Assembly: GCF_006440775.1 (NCBI RefSeq)
Contig: NZ_VFTZ01000012.1
Coordinates: forward strand, 1 to 64,000
Origin: Mesorhizobium sp. B2-7-2
GTDB lineage: Bacteria > Pseudomonadota > Alphaproteobacteria > Rhizobiales > Rhizobiaceae
DNA: 64,000 nt
Direction: 5' to 3'
Shown piece after piece: positions 47,376 through 55,223 of the stretch (within the stretch, counting starts at the first letter, position 1; every line of letters starts with the position of its first letter). A program made the position numbers and the translations under genes. The notes under the pieces are model-generated. The model saw only the letters and a program-made list of their open reading frames with translations, searched no databases and was not told the DNA's origin.

Positions 47376-49748
47376 TCAGTCTTGAACTTCGTGGTAACGA
47401 GCCATGAACTCGTCGAGCCACCCGCTTGGGGCATCTCCGTGCTGGTCACGAAGCTGGTCGGCAAAGCGCACGGTGTTGGCCCGCCCCGAGAGTACGGCTA
47501 CGTACTCGCGCATCTGGCCAAGGTCGAATTCGCAAACAACACTCCCGCTGTCGCGCTTGAGCAAAAACTTGCGGCTGCCAATTGCCATTCCGTGGCGGAT
47601 CGCCTCGAACTCCTGCGTGGTGCACTTCAAACCATCGACATACGCAGCCCGGTCCGCCGTCGGTGACGGGTAGAAAATCTTCGTCATGCATTGCGCAACG
47701 AGACTGGCTCCCAGCGGCGATTCCAGCACGTGTTCGGGCTGCTGCGTTGCAAGTATCAACATCCCGTTGTTCTTGCGGACGGTGAGCAAGAACTTGTCGA
47801 TAACAGCCGAGAACTGCGGGTTGAGCAGATAGAAGCGAAATTCGTCGCAGCTCATGACGAACCGACGGCCATCGACAACGGCGCCCACGCGGTGCAGAAG
47901 ATATGCGGCGGCCGGCGCACAGACCTCCTCATATTCCAGGAGCTGCGTCATGTCGAAGCCGGTGATGGAGGCATCAAGCCTTACTTCGTCGACATCGCCG
48001 TCAAAGGCCCATCCAAGCGCATTCCCTCTACACCACCGCTGCAGCCGTGCTCCTGCGCCCTCGGAGGGGCCGTGCAGCAGGAATTCGCGCAGGCCCGCAA
48101 TTGAGCGCATCACGGGTTCGAACGAAAGTTGACGAACAATGCCACGTTCTAGTCGACGGCTTTCCTCCGGCGAGATCGGACCGCGGCCGTCACTCTCGAT
48201 AAGGGCCATCAACCATTCGCGCAGAAAGTCCAACGAGGCGGAGGTGTTGTCCAGTCCACGCAGAGGGGCCAAGCCGCTCGGAGCGCCTCTGCGCAAGGCT
48301 AGATATGTCCCCCCCGTGGCCCGCACCAGCAGTTCACCACCCCGGTCCTTATCGAAAAAGACGATGGCACCATCGCGATCGACCACGCTTTGCTCAAGCA
48401 TCGCGAGGATAAAGGTCATCAGCGTCGTCTTGCCTTTGCCGACTGGCCCGAATATCGCCGTCATGCCCACGTCATTCTCATGGGGGATGTAGTCGAAAGA
48501 AGTTCCACCGTTCGTGCGGAAGCGCGCAACAGCTTTGCCCCAGTGGCCGGATGCGGAACCGTTTGGGAAGTTCTCAAATGACACAAGCCCGGCAAAATTG
48601 TGCGAGGTGATGGCCCCGGGGCGTGTGCGCCACCTGTTGTTCCCCGGAAGTTGGGACCAGTACGCGGCCTCCATACCGATACCCTCTTGGACGATGACGG
48701 CGCCCGCATCGGCCAGCCTTCCGCGGGCATTTGCTGCGCGATCTGCAAGGCTGTTGAGGCTCTCGGCATAGACGCACAGGCTCAGATGATGCGAACCCAT
48801 GACGAACTCGTTGCTTGCCAGTGCGTCCTCTGCTTCGGCAAGTTCATTGATCTGGGTGAGAGCCTTGTCGCCGGCGCTCGTCATCTGGCTGGACTTAAGG
48901 CTAAGCTTCGCATGAGCTTGGGGCCGAGTGAGGAAGGAAAAGCTCTGGCTGAGCACAAGCGGGAAGTTGGCCGACAGCAAGGGATTTAGCATGCCGGGCC
49001 GCGTCGTCGCCGGATATTCACGGAACGAAAACAATGACCCCACCGAGCTGCCCCCGGGCCGTCGAATCTCAAGCGCCCGCTTCCCGCAGATGACCTGGTC
49101 AGTGTAGATCGAGGCGCCGAGTGAGCCGCTAACCATCGGAACCGGAAGAAACCGGCACGTCATTATCAACCGAAGCGCCTCACCGATTTCCGTGAAGAGC
49201 ACGTCGCCTTTCTCACGAACACCCAACCGGCGCAGACCGTAACCGCCCAGTGAGCCAGCAATGATCTGCCAGAGGTCTTCCAGGCTTCGCATTTGTGTGG
49301 CCAGATCGTTGTCATTGCGTCTGGACGATTTTGCGCTACGCCAGCCGATCTTGCCGATTGCGGTGCGGGGGAACACGACGACAGTGAGGAAATGGTCGTT
49401 GCGAAAGAGCTTGCCCGACAGGACACGGCTCTCATACGCCTCGCTCAGACTGCCAGCGAATGCACTTTGAAACTGGCGCGATGCCGGCTCCGGCACATCG
49501 TTGTTTCGCACAAGATGGGCGTACAGCGTGACATTGTCGTCGGCGATGTTGCGCAAGAGAGTGTTGAACGCGCGGCAGCGCGAGTTGCGCATCTCAGCGT
49601 CTTCCAAATCAAATGGCAGCCCGTTCAGATGTGCCATGGCCATAATCGATCCGTCTTCCAGAAGGACAACCTGGTCGCTCAGATGACCGACATACGGAAG
49701 ATAGATCTCGCCAGATCTCTCGGTCCTGCCACTGGCGCCAAACATCAC
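47376..49748 (-). CDS. virB4: VirB4 secretion ATPase
   Basis: 790 residues. Large inner-membrane ATPase. CagE/TrbE/VirB N-terminal domain (about 180-380), Walker A IFGPVGKGKTTLMTFI at about 440, Walker B RFVMSCDEFRFYLLN at about 640, then ILATQQPEHVLESPLGASLV. Starts MMFGASGRTERSGEIYLPYV. It overlaps virB3 by four bases. Confidence 0.96.
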   Translation of the reverse strand: MMFGASGRTERSGEIYLPYVGHLSDQVVLLEDGSIMAMAHLNGLPFDLEDAEMRNSRCRAFNTLLRNIADDNVTLYAHLVRNNDVPEPASRQFQSAFAGSLSEAYESRVLSGKLFRNDHFLTVVVFPRTAIGKIGWRSAKSSRRNDNDLATQMRSLEDLWQIIAGSLGGYGLRRLGVREKGDVLFTEIGEALRLIMTCRFLPVPMVSGSLGASIYTDQVICGKRALEIRRPGGSSVGSLFSFREYPATTRPGMLNPLLSANFPLVLSQSFSFLTRPQAHAKLSLKSSQMTSAGDKALTQINELAEAEDALASNEFVMGSHHLSLCVYAESLNSLADRAANARGRLADAGAVIVQEGIGMEAAYWSQLPGNNRWRTRPGAITSHNFAGLVSFENFPNGSASGHWGKAVARFRTNGGTSFDYIPHENDVGMTAIFGPVGKGKTTLMTFILAMLEQSVVDRDGAIVFFDKDRGGELLVRATGGTYLALRRGAPSGLAPLRGLDNTSASLDFLREWLMALIESDGRGPISPEESRRLERGIVRQLSFEPVMRSIAGLREFLLHGPSEGAGARLQRWCRGNALGWAFDGDVDEVRLDASITGFDMTQLLEYEEVCAPAAAYLLHRVGAVVDGRRFVMSCDEFRFYLLNPQFSAVIDKFLLTVRKNNGMLILATQQPEHVLESPLGASLVAQCMTKIFYPSPTADRAAYVDGLKCTTQEFEAIRHGMAIGSRKFLLKRDSGSVVCEFDLGQMREYVAVLSGRANTVRFADQLRDQHGDAPSGWLDEFMARYHEVQD

Positions 49749-50071
49749 ACCATTCCTCTTCCGCGCTTCGGCACTCTGATCGGATTCGCGCTGACGCTCG
49801 CCCCGCCCCAGACCGACCCATCCACGCTTCTGCCGGCGGTCTGCAAATAGAGAAACGCCACGCTTGCGGCGTTATAGTCACGCTCAACAATCAGCCGTGC
49901 TCCGAACCAGAGTGGCACGAGCACGACTTCATAGAGCGGGTTCTTAAGGATGATGATGACGAGTCCCGCCAACATCATGAGCGCTCCGGCCAGCGTCAGC
50001 GGCACCCCCAAAAACAGTGCGGGGCGTGTCGCCGCCACATAGAGGGTGCTCACTTCCAGCCGGTCGCTCAT
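49745..50071 (-). CDS. virB3: VirB3 inner-membrane protein
   Basis: 108 residues from MSDRLEVSTLYVAATRPALF; the frame is open upstream through virB2 but this ATG overlaps the virB2 stop by one base. One long hydrophobic hairpin (GVPLTLAGALMMLAGLVIII, PLYEVVLVPLWFGARLIVER). VirB3 works with VirB4 in pilus assembly. Confidence 0.93.
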   Translation of the reverse strand: MSDRLEVSTLYVAATRPALFLGVPLTLAGALMMLAGLVIIILKNPLYEVVLVPLWFGARLIVERDYNAASVAFLYLQTAGRSVDGSVWGGASVSANPIRVPKRGRGMV

Positions 50072-50436
50072 CAGCCGGCGCCTATCAGCGCCTTGCCCAG
50101 GAAGCTGGCGCCAAACATGATGACGATTCCTCCAACGACACCCGCAACCAGGCCAAGTGAAGCACGACCGAACATCCAGGAGATCCCGATGGCCACGAGT
50201 CCGAGCACGGCCAGTGATTGTCCGAAGGGACCAAGTATGAAGGTGCAGATATTCTGGACCATCTTGGCGGGATCCGTCCCTCCGGTCACCTGTGCCGCGG
50301 CCGGCCCGCTGGAGAAGACCGTCCACGCCACGCCCGCAGCAGCGGCCGGCGCGTATTCAGCCGCCATTCGCAGCATGGAAAAAGGCGAAGGAACACGCGT
50401 TTTAAGCGCACGAAGTATTTTGAGTGGCTTGATCAT
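50071..50436 (-). CDS. virB2: VirB2 major pilin
   Basis: 121 residues from MIKPLKILRALKTRV with GGAGA seven bases upstream; an ATG six codons earlier is possible. Long signal peptide ending PAAAQ-VTGG, then the mature pilin GTDPAKMVQNICTFILGPFG, QSLAVLGLVAIGISWMFGRA, SLGLVAGVVGGIVIMFGASF. This is nearly the sequence of Agrobacterium VirB2, which is cyclised head to tail. Confidence 0.96.
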   Translation of the reverse strand: MIKPLKILRALKTRVPSPFSMLRMAAEYAPAAAAGVAWTVFSSGPAAAQVTGGTDPAKMVQNICTFILGPFGQSLAVLGLVAIGISWMFGRASLGLVAGVVGGIVIMFGASFLGKALIGAG

Positions 50437-50450
50437 TGTATCTCCATGTT

Positions 50451-51233
50451 TCAATCGAATACGAGTTTGTTCGGGTTCGAGGGTTCCCGCTCATCGGCAG
50501 CCCGGCTGTCTGTCGGACCGGAGGGATCGGCCCCGGAGCGGTTTGTCTGATAGGAGCCCCAGATGGCCCAGGAATTTTGGCGGGGCTGCTTTTGGTTGGC
50601 CTTTTGGTTCAGCTGGAGCAGAGGCGGCACTGCTTTCCGACCCGGTGCCTCAAGGTGTGGCGCATCTTGGGCGGTCGGCTCCTGCGTTGTCTCTGACATG
50701 TCCTTTGCGGCCAACTCGACCTTGCGTACATAACCGTTGGCAAAGCCACGCGTGACGTCACCCGTGTTATAGGCCGAGATGGCACGGCGAAGCGCCAGTT
50801 GCTGCGCTGGGGCAGTCGTGCCGCCGGCATACCGGCTTTCAAGCAAGTGGGCGGCGGCCGAAAGCGAGGCGCAGGGCTCGAATGCCTTTTCCGGCGTGAG
50901 ATTGAGCGTGGGAAAGTTGTTGCTGTTTATTTGCATCAATCCAACATCGACGGAATGTTGTGCTTCGAGTCGGTCCTTGATGCCCCGCGTGGCTTGCAGG
51001 TGGTCTATCCAGCGAAGCTGCTCACCTGTGGTGTTGTCATGAGCCACCAGCGTTTCAAAGCCACTTTCAATCTTGGCAATCGCGGCAAGGGTGGACGGCG
51101 CGACCCAGGGAGCGCATTTGCGCGACAGGCGGTGGAACTCACGGGGCGAAAGTGGCGCGGGCTCGGCTGGGAGTGACATGGATGTCAACAGAACGATGGC
51201 CAGCGGCCAAACTGCAATAAACATTCCTATCAC
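50451..51233 (-). CDS. virB1: VirB1 lytic transglycosylase
   Basis: 260 residues. Signal peptide (MIGMFIAVWPLAIVLLTSMS), then the SLT domain: CAPWVAPSTLAAIAKIESGF (catalytic Glu in AKIESGF), HSVDVGLMQINSNNFPTLNL and RRAISAYNTGDVTRGFANGY. The C-terminal ~90 residues are variable and low-complexity, as in VirB1*. It opens peptidoglycan for the T4SS. First gene of virB, downstream of a vir-box-like site. Confidence 0.95.
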   Translation of the reverse strand: MIGMFIAVWPLAIVLLTSMSLPAEPAPLSPREFHRLSRKCAPWVAPSTLAAIAKIESGFETLVAHDNTTGEQLRWIDHLQATRGIKDRLEAQHSVDVGLMQINSNNFPTLNLTPEKAFEPCASLSAAAHLLESRYAGGTTAPAQQLALRRAISAYNTGDVTRGFANGYVRKVELAAKDMSETTQEPTAQDAPHLEAPGRKAVPPLLQLNQKANQKQPRQNSWAIWGSYQTNRSGADPSGPTDSRAADEREPSNPNKLVFD

Positions 51234-51330
51234 CTACCTTTCCAAGCCGCCCGACGGGTTCTGGCCCTGTCCGGAACACGCTTATCGGGGCGGTTTGTTA
51301 CTGTGTGATGTTCAAGTTCAGCTTTTCGGC

Positions 51331-51342
51331 TTCAACTGAAAC
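51331..51342 (-). promoter_or_regulatory. vir box upstream of virB1
   Basis: TTCAACTGAAAC (plus strand) differs at one base from the Agrobacterium vir-box form TTCAATTGAAAC (consensus TNCAATTGAAAY). It is 97 bp before the virB1 start, a fitting place for VirG. Confidence 0.7.
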
Positions 51343-51862
51343 AAAGACCTTGATCGTGGCAGTGTGGGTGAGCATCTTGCGCAAGCACGGGTTGGCGGAT
51401 CCGATTAGCCAGCAGCGACATGCAAAGGATCTTGGTACGACGAGTCCTGTGCGGGATTGCCCGTCCCGGTCGCCTGTTGCTTTTGGACTGTAATCCGCGG
51501 CTTCGGCGGCAGGATGGTGATGGAATCTTCTGCCAAGGTCGAATCAAGGAGAAAATGGAGGCTAGTCCAGGCTGCGGATGCCGTGGGTCGGTCCAGCGAG
51601 AGGACCGAAGAAGGCGCCGGTGCCCACGTTGCGGTATGCTGCCAGCTCTTTAAGAGACAGCCATGCGCGGCCCCGCACGGGCAGGTCCATCGCGCGAGCT
51701 CGTCTGCGCTGGCTGGATGGGGCTGTCCGCGGGGCGCGGAAACGCAGCAGCGCAGCCCATCTTGGTGCGAGCCTGATTCAGCTGTTCGGCGAGCCGCACC
51801 CCATTTGGCGGCGTCCGAGGCCGCTGCCGAGAATAGTGACCAGCTCAAAGGGAGGTGTCGCG

Positions 51863-51874
51863 TTCAACTGATAA
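51863..51874 (+). promoter_or_regulatory. Partial vir box upstream of the small frame and virG
   Basis: TTCAACTGATAA shares ten of twelve positions with the relaxed vir-box pattern TNCAAYTGNAAY. It lies 107 bp before the ATG at 51982. It may serve autoregulation of virG as in Agrobacterium. Confidence 0.4.
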
Positions 51875-51981
51875 ATGCTAGCTCGGAACCGTAACCGCAA
51901 CCGACCTGCCGGTCGCGCGGACCAGGGTTTGGAACGCCGGGCCCCTCCCCCCGGAAGAACTCGCTTGGAAGGAGACATACC

Positions 51982-52308
51982 ATGGCCCAAGGCTACAGCA
52001 GCGACACGGCCGCTCTTGCGCCACCGCCTCTGCGATCAATCAAACGCCGCGCTCCGCCACCGCTTCGGAGCCCGGACGCACGAGCGGCAGGATTTCGAGT
52101 TGATGCAGCTCCGCCGTCGCCAGAACCGCGGCGACTCAAGGACACGTCAGGAAACTGGGCGTCCGTGCCGTCGAAGTCGAGTGCTGTTGCCGGGCCTGCA
52201 GGTGAGCTCGAGCTTGAGCTGAAGGATCCCACGGCAGGGTCATGCCGGCGACTGGACCTGGTCTCCTGGTCACGGACTGACTTGATGCGGTCATTTGGCT
52301 GTGGATGA
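51982..52308 (+). CDS. Small protein ahead of virG, unknown
   Basis: 108 residues, MAQGYSSDTAALAPPPLRSI then KRRAPPPLRSPDARAAGFRV, with an excellent RBS (GGAAGGAGAC). It contains a short repeat (APPPLRS twice), is proline/serine/arginine-rich and has an acidic LELELKD patch. Its stop is six bases before the first ATG of the virG frame, so the two may be cotranscribed. Not recognised; it might be a small secreted substrate or a relic. Confidence 0.45.
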   Translation: MAQGYSSDTAALAPPPLRSIKRRAPPPLRSPDARAAGFRVDAAPPSPEPRRLKDTSGNWASVPSKSSAVAGPAGELELELKDPTAGSCRRLDLVSWSRTDLMRSFGCG

Positions 52309-52314
52309 AAGACC

Positions 52315-53172
52315 ATGACGAGCAACGGCCTCACATTGGCCGCACGCAACGGCGCGTGGCAGCGGGGGCAGCTGTGGTGGGTCGATCCAGAAGGTTGCCG
52401 GGCAACAGCTTTGGAATCAAGGGGATTCAAGATTGAAGGTGAGCCGTTGAAACATGTTCTTGTCATTGACGATGATGCCGCAATGCGACGCCTCATCGCC
52501 GAGTATCTCATGATGCATGCCTTGAAGGTGACTGCAGTCAACGATAGCAAGCAGTTCAACCACGTCCTATCTCATGAGCCGGTCGACCTTGTGGTCGTTG
52601 ACCTCAACCTGGGCCGTGAGGATGGGCTTGCGATCGTCCGCAAGCTGGCGACAAAATCGGATTTGCCTATCATAGTGATCAGCGGCGACCGGCTCGATGA
52701 GGCCGAAAAAGTCGTTGCACTGGAGCTCGGCGCAACCGATTTCATTCCCAAGCCTTTCGGCCTGCGCGAGTTCCTGGCCCGCATTCGCGTAGCGCTACGC
52801 CAGCGCATTTCCAGTCCGCGAACGAAAGATCATCGCTCATTCCGGTTTGGAGCTTGGAAGCTCAGCGTCAAACAGCGGCGGCTGATCTGTGCAGAGCGTG
52901 GCGAGGTCAAGCTTACCGCATGTGAGTTCAATCTCCTGATCGCGTTCCTGGAGAACCCCCGCAGCGTACTATCCAGAGAACGGCTTTTGCTCGCGAGCCG
53001 TGTGCGTGGTGAAGAGGTCTACGATCGAAGTATCGATGTCCTGATCTTGCGCTTGCGCCGGAAGCTCGAGGCTGATGCGGCCAATCCTCGCCTGGTCAAG
53101 ACGAGTCGTGGTGCGGGGTACTTCTTCAACGCTGACGTGGACGTTAGCTACGGAGGCACCTTGGCCGCGTGA
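52315..53172 (+). CDS. virG: VirG response regulator
   Basis: Up to 285 residues. The part from EGEPLKHVLVIDDDAAMRRL on is closely like Agrobacterium VirG: receiver with DDD acidic pocket and phospho-Asp in VDLVVVDLNLGREDGLAIVR, IIVISGDRLDEAEKVVALEL, ATDFIPKPFGLREFLARIRV. The OmpR-type winged helix follows: EVKLTACEFNLLIAFLENPR, EEVYDRSIDVLILRLRRKLE. The true start is unclear: ATG 52315 gives a 44-residue lead, while a TTG at 52447 (KHVLVIDDD) would fit other VirG proteins. It binds vir boxes. Confidence 0.93.
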   Translation: MTSNGLTLAARNGAWQRGQLWWVDPEGCRATALESRGFKIEGEPLKHVLVIDDDAAMRRLIAEYLMMHALKVTAVNDSKQFNHVLSHEPVDLVVVDLNLGREDGLAIVRKLATKSDLPIIVISGDRLDEAEKVVALELGATDFIPKPFGLREFLARIRVALRQRISSPRTKDHRSFRFGAWKLSVKQRRLICAERGEVKLTACEFNLLIAFLENPRSVLSRERLLLASRVRGEEVYDRSIDVLILRLRRKLEADAANPRLVKTSRGAGYFFNADVDVSYGGTLAA

Positions 53173-53574
53173 CAGGGGCGATTCTGGCGATTGCTGACAA
53201 GGAGGCTGATCAAGCCAAAGCGGTGTTCTCAGGCCACGGCCTTTAGCTCGGCGCCGGGGTACAGGCCAAAGGCGTAGGTCGTCGATCTGGCTGTTGGGAT
53301 GGCTGTTGACGATGCTGGTGAGGACGGCGGCGAGATAGCCGAGTGGCTGGACACCATTGAGCTTGCGGGTCTCAGCGATGCAATCACCGCCCCTTATTTC
53401 GGCACCGCAGTTCGAGCCAGCGAAGCGCGCGTTCTTGTCGTTTGAGCCCGATCGCACGGATTGAGCGCTCGACGGTGTTGCTGTCGATCGCGATGCGACC
53501 CTCCCAACGAAGCGCGAGAGACCCAATTTGAGAAGTGTGTATCGCCTGTCGAGCGTAAGCGCCTCGCCGATCGC

Positions 53575-54357
53575 CTATGGATTTGGGCTTGACGTTTTCC
53601 GGAATCGCCAGGGCATGAGTTCCTCGATCTGGCTCTGCGGATGGCCGTTGATGATGGCGTCGAGAGTTTCGGCGAGGTAGGCAACGGGATTGACGTCGTT
53701 GAGCCTGCAGGTGGCCACGACGGATGAGAGCTGTGCCCAGTTTTCGGCCGCAACTTCATGGCCAGCAAACAGAGCATTTTTTCTGGTCGCGCATACTGGA
53801 CGGATGGCGTTTTCGACTGGGTTGGTGTCGGGCTGGAGCCGGCCGTCGTCGAGGAAGCGGGTGAGCCCCTCCCAGTGAGCGAGCCCATAGCGGGTGTCTT
53901 CCGCCAACCTGGAGCCGGAGGAGATCATCGACAGTTGCTTTTCGAACCATGTTTCAGGGCGGCGATGATCGGCGCGGAATAATCCTGTCGAGCGGCAAGC
54001 CGGACTTGAGGCGATGCCGCGCACTGGTGGCTCGATGGCGTAGAGCGCCGCGATCTGGCGTATCGCCGCTTCGGCGATCGGGGACTTGGTGTTACGCGCC
54101 AGCTTCACAAACCGTCGGCGCAGGCGGCTCCAGCAATGGACGAGCAGCCACGGTCGTTGCGGCCGTTCCAGGCATCTCAGCCGGTCATAGCCCTCATAGG
54201 CGTCAATGAACAGGCGATCCGCGTCAGACAGATGCCTGGGCTTCGGCTTAAGATGGAAGCAGGCCCGGCCTGCCCAATTGCCCAGTGTGGCGCGATCCAG
54301 TTGGATGCCCCTGGCGGGCGTAGATTTCGGCCTGCCGGTAGAACGGCAAATGACCAC
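53575..54357 (-). pseudogene. tnpC: IS66 TnpC transposase, C-terminal part
   Basis: Frame with HLKPKPRHLSDADRLFIDAY, EGYDRLRCLERPQRPWLLVH (a shift likely lies before it, near 54310) and NTKSPIAEAAIRQIAALYAI. NAIRPVCATRKNALFAGHEV and the terminal LPW-like end match the DDE domain and tail of IS66 TnpC. Parts such as ELIDSRFRADHR-type residues appear altered. A pseudogene by frameshift. Confidence 0.75.
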
Positions 54358-55223
54358 CGAACTTGGCGACGATGACCTGGGCGATTAGCGCCTCGGTCGG
54401 CAGGCCGCCGGACACGATATGCTCGGGCGCATGCGCCTGCACGACCGCGCTCGAGCAGCGCCGGCAAGCGTATTTCGGGCGGCGCCTGACCAGCACGCGC
54501 AACTGCGCCGGGATCGCGTCGAGCCGCTCGCTGACATCCTCGCCGATCCTTAGCCATCTCGCCGCAGCCGCAGGGGCACAGCGTGCTCTGGGCTCGATGA
54601 TCCGTTCCACTCGCGGCAGATGAGCCGGCAAGTGACCACGGTTGCGCGGGCGTGAACCGGACGCGCCGTCCGAACGACCCTGGATGACCCGCTGCGCCCT
54701 TTCCTGCGCGGCGTCGAGCACGCCCTGCGCGATCTCCACGTCTTCGAGCGGCAGGTGGTATTGATCGGGATGCAGCTTCTCGGACCTGGCGCCGAACTTC
54801 TCGTGATTGAGCTGACCGACGATGGTCTCCAGGCGACGCCGCGCCTCTTCGGATTTAGCCAAGGCAGCCTGGCGCTCGGCCAGGGTCGCTTGCGCCGATT
54901 TCGGTGGCCTCATCGTCCGCTGAGGCGCCGACGATTCATCCACCATCAGCGGCGCGAACATCGGCGCCATGCTTTCTGGCAGTGCCAGTTGTCCCTGACG
55001 AAGGCGACGCCGCCAATCGGTGGGTCGCGCCATGCTTGCGGGCGACCGCCGCCACCTGCACCTCCGGCATCAGGCTCTCGGCGGCAATCCGGGCTCTGTC
55101 GGCCTCCGAGCGCACCCGCCGTCCCGTCCGACCGTCCAGAACCTCGAGCCGGCCTGCGCAGCCAGCTGTTGGGACGTGGTCGCCAAAAGAGCTGTTCTGC
55201 TTCATCGCGGCCATCGAGCTCAA
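54248..55223 (-). pseudogene. tnpC: IS66 TnpA fused to TnpC N-terminal part
   Basis: The minus frame 55033-54248 begins in the end of TnpA (MARPTDWRRRLRQGQLALPE) and continues through AQATLAERQAALAKSEEARR and LNHEKFGARSEKLHPDQYHL into the zinc-finger-like KYACRRCSSAVVQAHAPEHI. GGLPTEALIAQVIVAKFGGH follows. A TnpA start lies upstream in another frame. The join of TnpA to TnpC without TnpB implies an internal deletion. Confidence 0.7.

Larger units (their letters stand above)
51234..51981. other. Promoter region of virB and upstream spacer
   Basis: Holds the vir-box-like site at 51331-51342. A 147-codon minus frame at 51405-51848 and plus frames exist without family resemblance, so I do not call them genes. 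Confidence 0.4.
53222..55223 (-). mobile_element. IS66-family insertion sequence remnants (two fragments)
   Basis: Part A (about 53240-53540) is the C-terminal end of a TnpC transposase, broken into frames (KLNGVQPLGYLAAVLTSIVN). Part B runs 53575-55223: on the minus strand a TnpA N-terminus (from about 55202, MKQNSSFGDHVPTAGCAGRL, RARIAAESLMPEVQVAAVAR) shifts frame near 55030 to a TnpA end (WRRRLRQGQLALPE). This runs directly into the TnpC N-terminus (LETIVGQLNHEKFGARSEKL); TnpB is missing. TnpC then breaks near 54310 and continues to 53575 (RLNDVNPVAYLAETLDAIIN, GHPQSQIEELMPWRF). Inactive; it separates virG from the effector. Confidence 0.8.

Noticed and set aside
51405..51848. 147-codon minus frame upstream of virB1
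   Set aside because: Composition and lack of any pattern suggest a chance frame; it has no ribosome-binding site.
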